Shown here piece by piece: positions 16,192 to 25,335 of a stretch of DNA of 64,000 nucleotides (within the stretch, counting starts at the first letter, position 1; every line of letters starts with the position of its first letter). The DNA is from DATKWD01 sp963704815 (GTDB taxonomy: Bacteria > Actinomycetota > Acidimicrobiia > Acidimicrobiales > Salinilacustritrichaceae), in the NCBI GenBank assembly GCA_963704815.1, contig CAVPHU010000005.1, positions 434,001 to 498,000 of the forward strand, in the 5' to 3' direction. The notes beneath the pieces are model-generated. The model had not been told where the DNA came from. It saw nothing but the letters and a program-made list of their open reading frames with translations, and made no database searches. The position numbers and the translations under genes are program-made.

Positions 16192-17422
16192 ATGAGTTCT
16201 GATGCCTTGGGCATCGAGCTCGAGGAATGGCTCGGCCAGGATCTCGAATCCCTTGACGGCAGAGCCCTCACCGGTCGCCTCGCTCGACTCGAGCAGTTGA
16301 CCACCAGGGTGCGGGCGGCCGCCCTCGCCACGTTGGGCGAGTTCGAAGATCGGGGGCTCCATCTGCTCGAGTTCGCCCCGACCGCGAAGTCCTGGTTGAC
16401 CGCACAGATCGGCATCGGGGCCCGCACCGCAGCGTCCTCGGCCCATCTGGCCAAGGCGCTGCGACGCATGCCGCTGGTCGCCGACGCGTTCGCTGCGGGG
16501 CGCATCACCGAAGACCATGCCCGGTTGCTGGTGCGCTGCACCAAGCCCCGCACCGCCGAGGCCTTCGGCCGCGACGAAGAGCTGCTGGTCGGCCACGCCG
16601 AGAAGCTCCGAGCCGCCGATCTCGACACCGTCGTGCAGCGCTGGTTGCTGGCCAACGACCCCGATGGCAACGAGCCCCGCGACCCCGACACCGACGAGGT
16701 GTCGTTCTCCAAGGTCGGAGACCGCTTCAAACTCAACGGCGACTTCGGCATCGAACGAGGCCTGGAGATCGATGCCGCGCTACGCGGAAAAGACCGACGA
16801 GTTGTTCCGCCGCGACCGCCACCGCGCCGCCACCGACCCCTCCGACCCCTCCCTGGATCGTTCACCGGCGCAGCGCCGCGCCGAAGCCCTCGCCGAACTC
16901 GTCGGCCTCGGGGCGGCCGCACCCACCAACACCCGACGCCGCAAGCCCCTGGTCGTCATCCACGCCAGAGAGAACCCCGACGGGGCGTTGGAGTATCTGG
17001 CCCCGAACGGCACCATCCTGCCGCTGTCGGTCGCCGCCATGTTCGCCGAGGACGCGCATCTCACCCGCGTCGTGTTCAACACCCGCGGCGAGTTGTTGGA
17101 CCTCGGCCGCACCGCTCGGGTCGCCACCGAAGCCATGCGCACCGCCCTGGTCGCCCGCGACGGGCCCACCTGCGGCACCCCCGGCTGCGACGTCCCCGCC
17201 GAACAATGCGACGCCCACCACATCATCTGGTGGGACAACGGCGGCAAAACCTGTGTCGCCAACCTCGTCCTGGCCTGCCGACACCACCACCGACGCATCC
17301 ACCACCGCCACCTCCACGTCCACATGAACGACACCGGCCGACCCGTGTTCACCGACACCATCGGCCACCGCCTCCAACTCCAACAACACCGCCGACCACC
17401 CCCAGATGAGGCCGCCGCCTGA
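16192..17422 (+). CDS. DUF222-HNH endonuclease (13E12 repeat family), frameshifted near 16783
   Basis: The N-terminal DUF222 helical domain is read from the ATG at 16192: LEEWLGQDLESLDGRALTG, AKSWLTAQIGIGARTAASSA, GRITEDHARLLVRC, up to GLEIDAAL. The C-terminal part continues in the +1 frame: AEKTDELFRRDRHRAATD, RRAEALAELVGLG, then an HNH nuclease with CGTPGCDVPAEQCDAHHIIW, the central Asn in VANLVLACRHHH, and four zinc Cys. Dropping one base at about 16783 joins IDAAL to AEKTDEL, giving about 409 aa. The intact zinc and catalytic residues argue that the break is recent or an artefact. It is regulated by the LexA box just upstream. The biological role of the family is unsettled. Confidence 0.85.
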
Positions 17423-17458
17423 CGGCGGCACCCCAACCGGGCACCCAACCCAAACCCA

Positions 17459-17482
17459 CCCCCACCCCGCCCCTGGTGGGGG
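17459..17482 (+). terminator. GC-rich hairpin after DUF222-HNH gene
   Basis: Eight-bp stem (CCCCCACC / GGTGGGGG) with an 8-nt loop, 37 bp past the stop. It has no U-tract, as often in high-GC actinobacteria. A shorter GCCGCC/GGCGGC hairpin spans the stop codon itself. Confidence 0.35.
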
Positions 17483-17617
17483 CACGACCGCGTCGGGGTT
17501 CAGCCCGGCCTCGAACCCCTCGCGGCAAGTCATCAATGTTACTTGAGATAACAAGTCGTCCCGAGTCGCTCAAGAACCGACGCGAACCGACCGATGGGGA
17601 GGGGTTAGGAGGCTCAG

Positions 17618-20600
17618 GTGACTGAGGACGAAGGCGAGACGGAGGGTACGTGGGCAGCGCGGCGCGGCGCGGCCTTCGCACTGCGTGTCGTCATCTTCCT
17701 GATCCCGGTCGTGCTGTCGGTGCTGGGCACCGCAGTGCTCAGCCGTGCGCTTCCCCCGCCCGGGTCCACGGCGGTCCTGATCGTCTACTGGGTGCTGCTG
17801 TCGATCGCCGCCACCGCCATTCTCTACATGACCGACAAGGCGGCGCGGCAGCTGCTGCCGCTGCACGCACTGCTCAACCTGTCGCTGATCTTCCCCGACC
17901 GAGCCCCGTCGCGATTCAAGGCGGCACTGCGAACCTCGAGCGTCCGCCAACTCGAGCGGCGCATCGCCGAGGTCAAGGCGAACGGACTCGGCGACAGCGA
18001 GACCGAAGCCGCCGAGACGCTCGTCGAGTTGGTCGGCGCCCTCGCCCATCATGATCGGTTGACGCGGGGACACGCCGAACGGGTTCGTGCCTACAGCCGG
18101 ATGATCGGCGAGGAGATGGGCCTCGACGACGAAGCCATCAACAAGCTGACGTGGGCCGGTCTGATGCACGACGTCGGCAAGCTCTACGTCCCGAGCGAGA
18201 TCCTCAACAAGCCCGGCGCGCTCACCCCCGAAGAGTTCGAGATCATCAAGATCCACCCCGGTGCCGGCGCTGAGTTGGTCCAGCCGCTCGAGGGCTGGAT
18301 CGGTGATTGGCTCAGGGCCGTCGGCGAACATCACGAGCGATGGGACGGCGACGGTTACCCGAACGGGTTGGCCGCCGAGGACATCGCGCTGGGCGCTCGC
18401 ATCGTCGCGGTCGCCGATGCGTTCGACGTGCTCACCAGCGCCCGGTCGTACAAGTCGCCCAGCTCGGCAGCCAGGGCCCGCGCCGAGATCCAGCGCTGTG
18501 CCGGCACCCAGTTCGACTCGACGGTGGTGCGCGCCTTCCTGAACATCTCGGTCGGCAAGTTCCGGTTGGTCATGGGTCCGCTCTCCTGGCTGGCCCAGGC
18601 GCCGGTCGTCGGGGTCCCGGTCGCTCCTGTCGTCGGTGCCCTGGCCGCAGGGTTCGCGACGGCGGTCGGTCTCCTGGTCGGCGGGCAGTTCCAGCCGCCG
18701 ACGATCGAGCGGGCTCCGGCTGCCGTGTTCGCCGCACCCTCGCCCGAACCACAGGTCGACGCCACCGTGTCCACCTCCACGTCGACCACTTCGACCACGA
18801 CCTCCACGACCACCTCCACCACGACCACCTCCACCACATCGACCACTGCGCCACCGGCTACGGTCGGAGCACCGCCTCCCCCGCCCACCGGCGAAGCCTT
18901 CTTCGACGAGACGTTCGAGGCACCCACCTCCTTCCCTTCGCCCGAGGCTGCCGACGACGTCCTGAATGGGATCGAAGACCAATCGAGCATCTTCGCCCCC
19001 TTGGCGAACGACGGCGAGGGGCTCACCCTCACGAACGTCAGCCAACCGTCGGTCGGATCGGTCACCCCACGACTCGACTCGACCGTTCGGTTCGATCCGC
19101 CAGCCAACTGGTCGGGCACGACCTCGTTCACCTACACCGCCGTCGACTCGCGCGGGGAGACGACGAGCGCCACCGTCACGGTCCGGTACCGGTCGGCGCC
19201 CGATGCGCCCCAGACCCAGGCCGACTGGCTGATCCGCCCCGAGGACTCCGGCCCGTCGACCATCAACGTCACGGCCAACGACAGCGACGCCGATCTCCAA
19301 CCTCTGACGGTCACCGGCATCAGCCGGGTGCCGTCGTCGGCACCGACCATCGGCAGCGTGTCGATCGTCGGTGCCGGCACGATCCGGTTCGTACCGGTGG
19401 CCAACGCCAACGGCAACGACCAGTTCATCTACTTCGTCCGCGACCCCGACGGGCTGACGGCGAGCAACCTGCTCACGGTCACCCTGACGCCGGTCAACGA
19501 CCCGCCGGTCGCCGGCAACGACGTCGGCTCGATGAACGAGGACACCACCAAGACCTTCGCGGTGCGCAGCAACGACTACGACATCGACGGAGGCCCGCTC
19601 ACCACCACCAGCGCCACCTCGACCGACGGAACCGCCACCACCAACGGGACGACCGTCACCTACCGACCGGCCCCCAACAGCTTCGGCATCCACCGGGTCA
19701 CCTACACCATCTCCGACGGTCGCGGCGGCACCGACAGCGCCGTCCTCACCATCAACGTCGCACCGGTCAACGACCCGCCGGTCGCCGCCGACGACGTCGG
19801 CTCGATGAACGAAGACGACCCGACCAAGGTCTTCTCGGTCCTCGGCAACGACAGCGACGTCGACGGAGGCCCGCTCTCGATCACCAGCGCCACGTCAGCG
19901 TTCGGCACCGCGACCACGAACGGGTCGACGGTCTCCTACCGACCGGATCCCGACGGCAACGGGGTTCACACGGTCACCTACACGATCGCCGACGGTCGCG
20001 GGGGCACCGACACCGGCACCCTCACCGTCGATGTCGCGGCCGTGAACGACCCGCCGGTGTTCGTCGCCGGTGGCGACGACACCGTGACCGAGGACTCCGG
20101 GCCCCGAACGGTGCCCGCTTGGGCCACCGGCATCGGCGCCGGCCCGATCGACGAATTCGGCCAGACCCTCACCTTCGACGTCACCGCCGACGATCCGGCA
20201 CTGTTCAGCGTCCAGCCGGACGTCGATCCGATCTCCGGCGACCTCACCTACACCCCTGCCGCCGACGCCAACGGCATCACCACGATCTCGGTCACCCTGA
20301 GCGACTCCTCCGGCGCCACCACCGCTGCGCAGACCGCCGACATCGTCATCACGGCCCAGAACGACCCCCCGAGCTTCACCGGCGGCGGAGCCGACACGGT
20401 CACCGAGGACTCCGGCGCCCGCACCGTCACGGAATGGGCGACGGACATCAGCGCCGGGCCGCTGAACGAGTCGGCGCAGACCGTCACGTTCACCGTGACC
20501 CCCACCGACCCGACGCTGTTCAGCACCCAACCCGCCATCGACCCCGACGGTGACCTCACCTACACCCCCGCCGCCGACGCCAACGGCACCACCACCCTCA

Positions 20601-23302
20601 CCATCACGCTGACCGACTCGTCCGGGGCGACCAGCCCGGCCCAGACCGCCGACATCACCATCACCGCCGTCAACGACGACCCCACCTTCACCGCCGGCGC
20701 CGACGACACCGTGGCCGAGGACTCCGGCGCTCGCACCGTGCCCGGCTGGGCCACCGCCATCAGCGCCGGCCCGCCAGACGAGGCGGGCCAGACGGTCACC
20801 GTCACCGTGACCGCCGATGTGCCGAGCCTGTTCAGCGTCGAGCCCGCCATCGACTCGACCACCGGCGACCTCACCTACACCCCGGCGCCCGACTTCAACG
20901 GGAGCACCACCCTCACCATCACCCTCTCCGACTCCGCCGGCGCCACCAGCGCGTCGCAGACCGCTGACATCTTCATCACCGCCGTGAACGACGACCCGAG
21001 CTTCATCGCCGGACCCGACGAAATCGTCGCCGAGGACTCCGGACCCCAGACCGTCACCGCATGGGCCACCGCCATCGCCGCCGGCCCGCTCAACGAGTCG
21101 AGCCAGACCGTCAGCTTCGACGTCACCGCCGACGACCCCACCCTCTTCAGCACCCAACCCGCCCTCGACGAAGCCACCGGCGATCTCACTTACACCCCGG
21201 GCCCGAACGCCAACGGCACCACCACCCTCACCATCACCCTCGACGACTCAGCCGGCGCCACCAGCGCAGCCCAGACCGCCGACATCACCATCACCGCCGT
21301 CAACGACGACCCCACCTTCACCGCCGGGCCCGACGAACTCGTGGCCGAGGACTCCGGACCCCAGACCGTCAGCGGCTGGGCCACCGGCATCGCAGCCGGA
21401 CCGCTCAACGAGTCGAGCCAAACCGTCACCTTCAACGTCACCGCCGACGACCCGACCCTGTTCAGCACCCAGCCTGCCATCGACTCGACCAGCGGCGACC
21501 TCACCTACACCCCCGCCGACAACGCCAACGGCACCACCACCCTCACCATCACCCTCGACGACTCAGCCAGCGCCACCAGCCCGCCCCAGACCGCCGACAT
21601 CACCATCAGCGCCGACAACGACGCGCCGGTCCTCGACCCGATCGGTGCGGTCGGCGGCGCCGAGCTCTCGCCCATCACCTTCACCGCGACGGCGACCGAC
21701 CCCGACCTCCTCGACACGCTCGCCTTCACGCTCGTCGGTGAACCCCCGGGTGCGGCGATCGATCCCGACACCGGTGCGTTCACCTGGACACCGACCGAGA
21801 CCCAGGGCCCTGGCAGCTTCACCTTCGACGTGGTGGTGTCCGACGACGGCGTGCCCCAGGGCGACGACACCGAGACGATCACCGTGACCGTCGCCGAGGC
21901 CAACCTGGCCCCCACCATCGACACGGCGACCGGAGCAACCGTCGGCAACGGCACCACCGTCGACCTCACCCCGGCCATGCTCGACGCCTCGGACCCCGAC
22001 CTCCCGGCCCAGACGCTGAGCTTCACCCTCGACGTCGCTCCGAGCAACGGTGACCTCGAGCGAACGGGGACCCCGCTGGCCCAGGGCGCCACCTTCACCG
22101 AGGCGGAGATCGCAGCCGGCGACATCACCTACCGGCACGACGGCTCGGCCACGACCAGCGACAACCTCGAGGTCACAGCGAACGACGGCGTCGGTGGCGT
22201 CAGCGCACCGGCCACGTTCCCGATCTCCGTGGCCATCCTGTCGCCGACTCCGGTCACCATCGGTGAGATCCGGACCGACAGCCAGTCGGGTCGCGACTTC
22301 GTCGAGCTCTACAACGGCTCCTACCAGGAGATCGACCTCGGCGCCGAGAACTGGACCGTCGTCATCGAGGATCTCAACGGTGCCGTGCTCGAGACGGTGG
22401 CCCTCACCGGGGTCATGCCCGTCAACGCCACCGCGCTGATCGTCGAGGCCGGCTACACCGGATGGGGAACCCCCGACGCCACGGCCGCCCTCGCGACGTT
22501 CCCTCGCGGCGCCGGCTTCTCGGTGCGGAAGGCGGGCGTCGAGGTCGATGCCGTGGGCACGTCGAGTGGCAGCGCCTTCGCAGAAGGGACCCCGCTCCCC
22601 CGGATGGGCGGCACCCTCGACCAGGCCTACGTGCGCAAGAACGGCTGGGGCCGTGGTGCCTGTGTCGACACCGACGACAACGCAGCCGACTTCGTCCACA
22701 CCTGGGCGCTGTTCGCGTCCACCCCGACCGGCATCGCGGACGGCTCCCCGTTCCCCTGCCGGGAGCCGGCACCCCCGTTTCCCGCACCGCCGCCGGCCGA
22801 CCACCCGGTCATCCGTGAGTACCGGACCGACGGCCCCGGCGGCGGAAGCGACGAATTCGTCGAGATCTTCAACCCCGGGCCCGACCAGGACATGACCGGC
22901 TGGACCGTCTTCCTGAACAAGCCGCCCTTCCAGGTGGTGCACCGCTTCCCGAACGGGTTCGTCCTCGAATCCGGGCGGCACTACCTGCTCGCCGGCACCG
23001 GCTACACCGGCACCGCGACGCCCGATGCGCCCACCGACGTGGGGGTCACCAACGGCACCGGCGTCGTCCTCTGGGGCGTTCCTGGTGGTCTCGTCGACGC
23101 CCTCGCGATCGAGTCCGGATCGCAGTGGTATGAACCCGACATCGGGGTGGGCCTGCCCCGCATCGACGGTCGGACCCACCACTCCTACGAGCGTCGCAAC
23201 AACGGCTGCACCGACACCGACAACAACTTCTTCGACTTCCAGCACAACCTGGGCTTCGACACACCGACGAACAACTCGGCCGGGCCCTTCCCCTGCGTGT
23301 AG
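17618..23302 (+). CDS. giant HD-GYP / cadherin-like repeat / lamin-tail surface protein
   Basis: 1,894 aa from a GTG with AGGAGG 6 nt upstream. The order is: TM helices at about 19-42 and 51-71; a complete cytoplasmic HD-GYP domain at about 130-310 with HDVGK (184-188), HHERWDGDGYP (238-248) and ADAFDVLTSARSYK; and a third TM helix at about 329-356. A Ser/Thr-rich stalk follows (385-411). Then come Ig/cadherin-like modules to about 809, five near-identical 105-residue repeats (810-1333), two further cadherin-type modules and two lamin-tail domains (about 1545-1715 and 1729-1894). HD-GYP enzymes degrade c-di-GMP. Odd TM number before the stalk puts the enzyme inside and the repeats outside. 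The thioesterase gene starts 10 bp after the stop. Confidence 0.88.
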   Translation: MTEDEGETEGTWAARRGAAFALRVVIFLIPVVLSVLGTAVLSRALPPPGSTAVLIVYWVLLSIAATAILYMTDKAARQLLPLHALLNLSLIFPDRAPSRFKAALRTSSVRQLERRIAEVKANGLGDSETEAAETLVELVGALAHHDRLTRGHAERVRAYSRMIGEEMGLDDEAINKLTWAGLMHDVGKLYVPSEILNKPGALTPEEFEIIKIHPGAGAELVQPLEGWIGDWLRAVGEHHERWDGDGYPNGLAAEDIALGARIVAVADAFDVLTSARSYKSPSSAARARAEIQRCAGTQFDSTVVRAFLNISVGKFRLVMGPLSWLAQAPVVGVPVAPVVGALAAGFATAVGLLVGGQFQPPTIERAPAAVFAAPSPEPQVDATVSTSTSTTSTTTSTTTSTTTTSTTSTTAPPATVGAPPPPPTGEAFFDETFEAPTSFPSPEAADDVLNGIEDQSSIFAPLANDGEGLTLTNVSQPSVGSVTPRLDSTVRFDPPANWSGTTSFTYTAVDSRGETTSATVTVRYRSAPDAPQTQADWLIRPEDSGPSTINVTANDSDADLQPLTVTGISRVPSSAPTIGSVSIVGAGTIRFVPVANANGNDQFIYFVRDPDGLTASNLLTVTLTPVNDPPVAGNDVGSMNEDTTKTFAVRSNDYDIDGGPLTTTSATSTDGTATTNGTTVTYRPAPNSFGIHRVTYTISDGRGGTDSAVLTINVAPVNDPPVAADDVGSMNEDDPTKVFSVLGNDSDVDGGPLSITSATSAFGTATTNGSTVSYRPDPDGNGVHTVTYTIADGRGGTDTGTLTVDVAAVNDPPVFVAGGDDTVTEDSGPRTVPAWATGIGAGPIDEFGQTLTFDVTADDPALFSVQPDVDPISGDLTYTPAADANGITTISVTLSDSSGATTAAQTADIVITAQNDPPSFTGGGADTVTEDSGARTVTEWATDISAGPLNESAQTVTFTVTPTDPTLFSTQPAIDPDGDLTYTPAADANGTTTLTITLTDSSGATSPAQTADITITAVNDDPTFTAGADDTVAEDSGARTVPGWATAISAGPPDEAGQTVTVTVTADVPSLFSVEPAIDSTTGDLTYTPAPDFNGSTTLTITLSDSAGATSASQTADIFITAVNDDPSFIAGPDEIVAEDSGPQTVTAWATAIAAGPLNESSQTVSFDVTADDPTLFSTQPALDEATGDLTYTPGPNANGTTTLTITLDDSAGATSAAQTADITITAVNDDPTFTAGPDELVAEDSGPQTVSGWATGIAAGPLNESSQTVTFNVTADDPTLFSTQPAIDSTSGDLTYTPADNANGTTTLTITLDDSASATSPPQTADITISADNDAPVLDPIGAVGGAELSPITFTATATDPDLLDTLAFTLVGEPPGAAIDPDTGAFTWTPTETQGPGSFTFDVVVSDDGVPQGDDTETITVTVAEANLAPTIDTATGATVGNGTTVDLTPAMLDASDPDLPAQTLSFTLDVAPSNGDLERTGTPLAQGATFTEAEIAAGDITYRHDGSATTSDNLEVTANDGVGGVSAPATFPISVAILSPTPVTIGEIRTDSQSGRDFVELYNGSYQEIDLGAENWTVVIEDLNGAVLETVALTGVMPVNATALIVEAGYTGWGTPDATAALATFPRGAGFSVRKAGVEVDAVGTSSGSAFAEGTPLPRMGGTLDQAYVRKNGWGRGACVDTDDNAADFVHTWALFASTPTGIADGSPFPCREPAPPFPAPPPADHPVIREYRTDGPGGGSDEFVEIFNPGPDQDMTGWTVFLNKPPFQVVHRFPNGFVLESGRHYLLAGTGYTGTATPDAPTDVGVTNGTGVVLWGVPGGLVDALAIESGSQWYEPDIGVGLPRIDGRTHHSYERRNNGCTDTDNNFFDFQHNLGFDTPTNNSAGPFPCV
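20045..21616 (+). repeat. five tandem 312-315-bp repeats in the giant gene
   Basis: Units start at 20045, 20360, 20672, 20987 and 21302, each beginning with an Asn-Asp pair and then a variant of TFTAGxDDTVAEDSG. Each ends with QTADITITAV or a similar strand. Units 4 and 5 are the most alike at DNA level, suggesting recent amplification. Each unit encodes one beta-sandwich module. Confidence 0.9.
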
Positions 23303-23312
23303 AACCGCACGG

Positions 23313-24101
23313 GTGACCACCGTCGTCGACCTGCTGGCAATCGATGCGCTGGGCGACGATCGGTTCCTCGCCCACAACCCCGACGAGGAGCGTCGGAGGG
23401 TCTTCGGCGGCCAGGTCGTCGCTCAGGCGCTGATGGCCGCGACCCGGACGATCGAGGCCGATCACGTCGTGCACTCGCTGCACGCCTACTTCCTTCGTGC
23501 CGGCTCCATGGCCCAGCCGATCGAGATGGCCGTCGAGCGGCTCCGGACCGGCCGGCAGTTCAGCTCACGTCGGGTGACCGCGCTCCAGGACGGCAAGGCC
23601 ATGCTCATCCTGTCGTCGTCGTTCCACCAGCCCGGCGGCCAGGGCGAGTTCCAGGTCACGGGGCCGACCGGCGTGCCCGGGCCCGAACACGGGCTCCCGC
23701 GGACAGGGCACTCGAACCGCTACGGCATCGAGGCCCTCGACGCCAGCTTCGACCAGCCCAGCGGCAACGTCCGCCGGCTCTGGTTCCGCAGCACCGACGA
23801 CCTGGGAGACGACCAGGCGCTGCATCGCGCCGTGGTCGCCTACCAGACCGACCACGGACCGTTCGGTTCGGCGCGCCGGGTCGTCGAAGCCTCGGTCGGC
23901 GGGTTCAACGACATGTTCCGGGCCAGCCTCGACCACGCCATCTGGTTCCACCGACCCTTCCGGGCCGACGACTGGCTGCTCCATGACATCCACGCCGTGA
24001 GCTACCACGGTGACCGGGTCCTCACCAATGCCGGCGTCTACGACGCCAAGAACCGTCGCGTCGCGACGGTCACCCAGGAGATCCTGGCCCGGGCCGACTG
24101 A
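23313..24101 (+). CDS. tesB: acyl-CoA thioesterase II (TesB-like)
   Basis: 262 aa double-hotdog enzyme hydrolysing acyl-CoA to free acid and CoA in the cytosol. The first hotdog has RRRVFGGQVVAQALMAATRT and VHSLHAYFLRAGSMAQPIEM, where the FGG motif is characteristic. The second ends DDWLLHDIHAVSYHGDRVL, then GVYDAKNRRVATVTQE with the conserved Gln. The conserved Asp and Thr of the TesB triad lie in these segments. The GTG at 23313 is 10 bp after the giant HD-GYP gene, so the two are likely co-transcribed, although no functional link is obvious. The longer in-frame extension overlaps the upstream gene and is rejected. Confidence 0.88.
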   Translation: MTTVVDLLAIDALGDDRFLAHNPDEERRRVFGGQVVAQALMAATRTIEADHVVHSLHAYFLRAGSMAQPIEMAVERLRTGRQFSSRRVTALQDGKAMLILSSSFHQPGGQGEFQVTGPTGVPGPEHGLPRTGHSNRYGIEALDASFDQPSGNVRRLWFRSTDDLGDDQALHRAVVAYQTDHGPFGSARRVVEASVGGFNDMFRASLDHAIWFHRPFRADDWLLHDIHAVSYHGDRVLTNAGVYDAKNRRVATVTQEILARAD

Positions 24102-24290
24102 CTACTCGGTGGGGTCGGCGGGCGCATCCTCGTCGAGCGCGTCGGCGACGGCGTCGTCGACCTTCTGGAGATGCTCGGTGTGCTTGCCGCCGGTCTTGTC
24201 GTCGACCATGTCGGTCGCCTTGTCGACACCCTCGACCACCTTGTCCTCGTGGCCGCTGACCATTCCCTTGATCTTGTCGAGCAGTCCCAT
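24102..24290 (-). CDS. MT0933-like small antitoxin-family protein
   Basis: 62 aa: MGLLDKIKGMVSGHEDKVVE, DKATDMVDDKTGGKHTEHLQ, then an acidic tail. This matches the MT0933 'antitoxin' family (CsbD-like amphipathic proteins abundant in actinobacteria). No toxin gene is adjacent, so the family label should not be taken as proof of toxin-antitoxin function. AAGGGA lies upstream of the ATG. The gene is convergent with the TesB gene, whose stop is immediately adjacent. Confidence 0.75.
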   Translation of the reverse strand: MGLLDKIKGMVSGHEDKVVEGVDKATDMVDDKTGGKHTEHLQKVDDAVADALDEDAPADPTE

Positions 24291-24345
24291 TTCGCTACGT
24301 CCCTTCGATGATGAAGCACTCAAGCTAGTGGACCGGGCTCGCAGG

Positions 24346-25305
24346 TCAGTTGACGGCGTGCATGCCGACTCGGGCCGGGGGCGCCACCTGCGACAGTCGG
24401 GCCGACGCGCGCTCATAGGCGAGCTTGGAGATCGCCGACTGATCGTCGTCGCGGATCATGTCGAAGCCGTGCTGGGAGATCTCGGCGGCCGACGGCACGA
24501 GCACGATGACCCGATGACCGCGACGCCGGAGTCGATCGGCCTCGACGTGGACTCGACGGGTGGCGGTCGAGCGCACGAGCTGTTGGGCAAGGGTCGGCCG
24601 GTCGTCGAGGTCGTAGGCCATCGGAGCCACCACCACGACGGTCTCGGCCCGTTCGGGCCCCGTGCTGGCGAGTTCGGCGTTGGTGACCGAGTGGGCGCCA
24701 CCATCGACCAGCACCCGCCGACCCCACCGGACCGGCGGATAGAGGCCGGGGACCGCGGCCGATGCGCGCACGGCGCCGACCAACGACAGTCCGTCGGGCG
24801 CACCGGAACGTCCGGCGACGATGCGCCGGCCCGACGAGATGTCGACCGACACCAACCAGGTCGGCTGCTCGGGCCACTCGTCGGCCAACCACTGCGAGAG
24901 GGCGTCGGTCATCTCGCTCGTCGATGCCAGGCCGCCGCGCCAGAAGGCGGCGAGCGGTCGCGGCATGACCAGCGGCGGAAAGCGGGTCGCGGTGCGGGCG
25001 AGCACGAAGGCCGACCCCACGGACCGTCGGGCCAGGCCGAGGCGGGTCTTCCAGCCGCGGCGGATCGCCGCTCCATCTTCGGCGGCGGGGAACCCCTCGA
25101 TGTCGTCGCCCTGGCTGGCCGCCCAGATGTCATCGACCGAGTGACCCGACCGGAGGACGGCGGCCATGACGGCACCGGCCGAGGTCCCGATGACCAGGTC
25201 GGCGTCGGCCGGCTCGAAGCCGTGCTCGGCGAGGGCCCGCAGGACCCCGGCGTGATGGGCCATCCCGACGGTTCCGCCGGCTCCGAGGACGAGGGTGTAG
25301 CTCAC
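24346..25305 (-). CDS. patatin-like phospholipase
   Basis: 319 aa serine acyl-hydrolase. The oxyanion loop GAGGTVGMAHHAGVLRAL is at residue 8 onward, the nucleophile is in GTSAG at about residue 41, and the catalytic dyad Asp is in VLVDGGAHSVTNAEL (DGG motif). The central region ASAAVPGLYPPVRWG is typical of bacterial RssA-type patatins. There is no signal peptide, so it is cytosolic or membrane-associated. The start is the GTG at 25305; the frame is open upstream but runs antisense to the Nudix gene. Only about 30 bp separate the divergent starts, so its promoter must lie inside the Nudix gene. The lipid substrate is unknown. Confidence 0.85.
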   Translation of the reverse strand: MSYTLVLGAGGTVGMAHHAGVLRALAEHGFEPADADLVIGTSAGAVMAAVLRSGHSVDDIWAASQGDDIEGFPAAEDGAAIRRGWKTRLGLARRSVGSAFVLARTATRFPPLVMPRPLAAFWRGGLASTSEMTDALSQWLADEWPEQPTWLVSVDISSGRRIVAGRSGAPDGLSLVGAVRASAAVPGLYPPVRWGRRVLVDGGAHSVTNAELASTGPERAETVVVVAPMAYDLDDRPTLAQQLVRSTATRRVHVEADRLRRRGHRVIVLVPSAAEISQHGFDMIRDDDQSAISKLAYERASARLSQVAPPARVGMHAVN

Positions 25306-25322
25306 CCCTCCATCTTGGTCGC

Positions 25323-25328
25323 TACGGT
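25323..25328 (+). promoter_or_regulatory. -10 hexamer TACGGT of the Nudix gene
   Basis: TACGGT-N7-GTG leaderless arrangement. It decides the GTG at 25336 over the in-frame GTG at 25327, which overlaps the hexamer. Confidence 0.45.
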
Positions 25329-25335
25329 GCCCGTC

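Noticed and set aside
17570..19693. Long minus-strand open frame opposite the HD-GYP gene (about 700 codons)
   Set aside because: It is Arg/Gly/Asp-rich with no domain, antisense to a gene with clear HD-GYP and TM motifs. Long antisense frames are common at this GC content.
20045..21616. CRISPR array
   Set aside because: The repeats are about 315 bp, in frame, coding and without spacers. They are protein modules.
24102..24290. Toxin-antitoxin locus based on the MT0933 'antitoxin' family name
   Set aside because: No toxin gene is adjacent. The family name alone does not support a functional pair.
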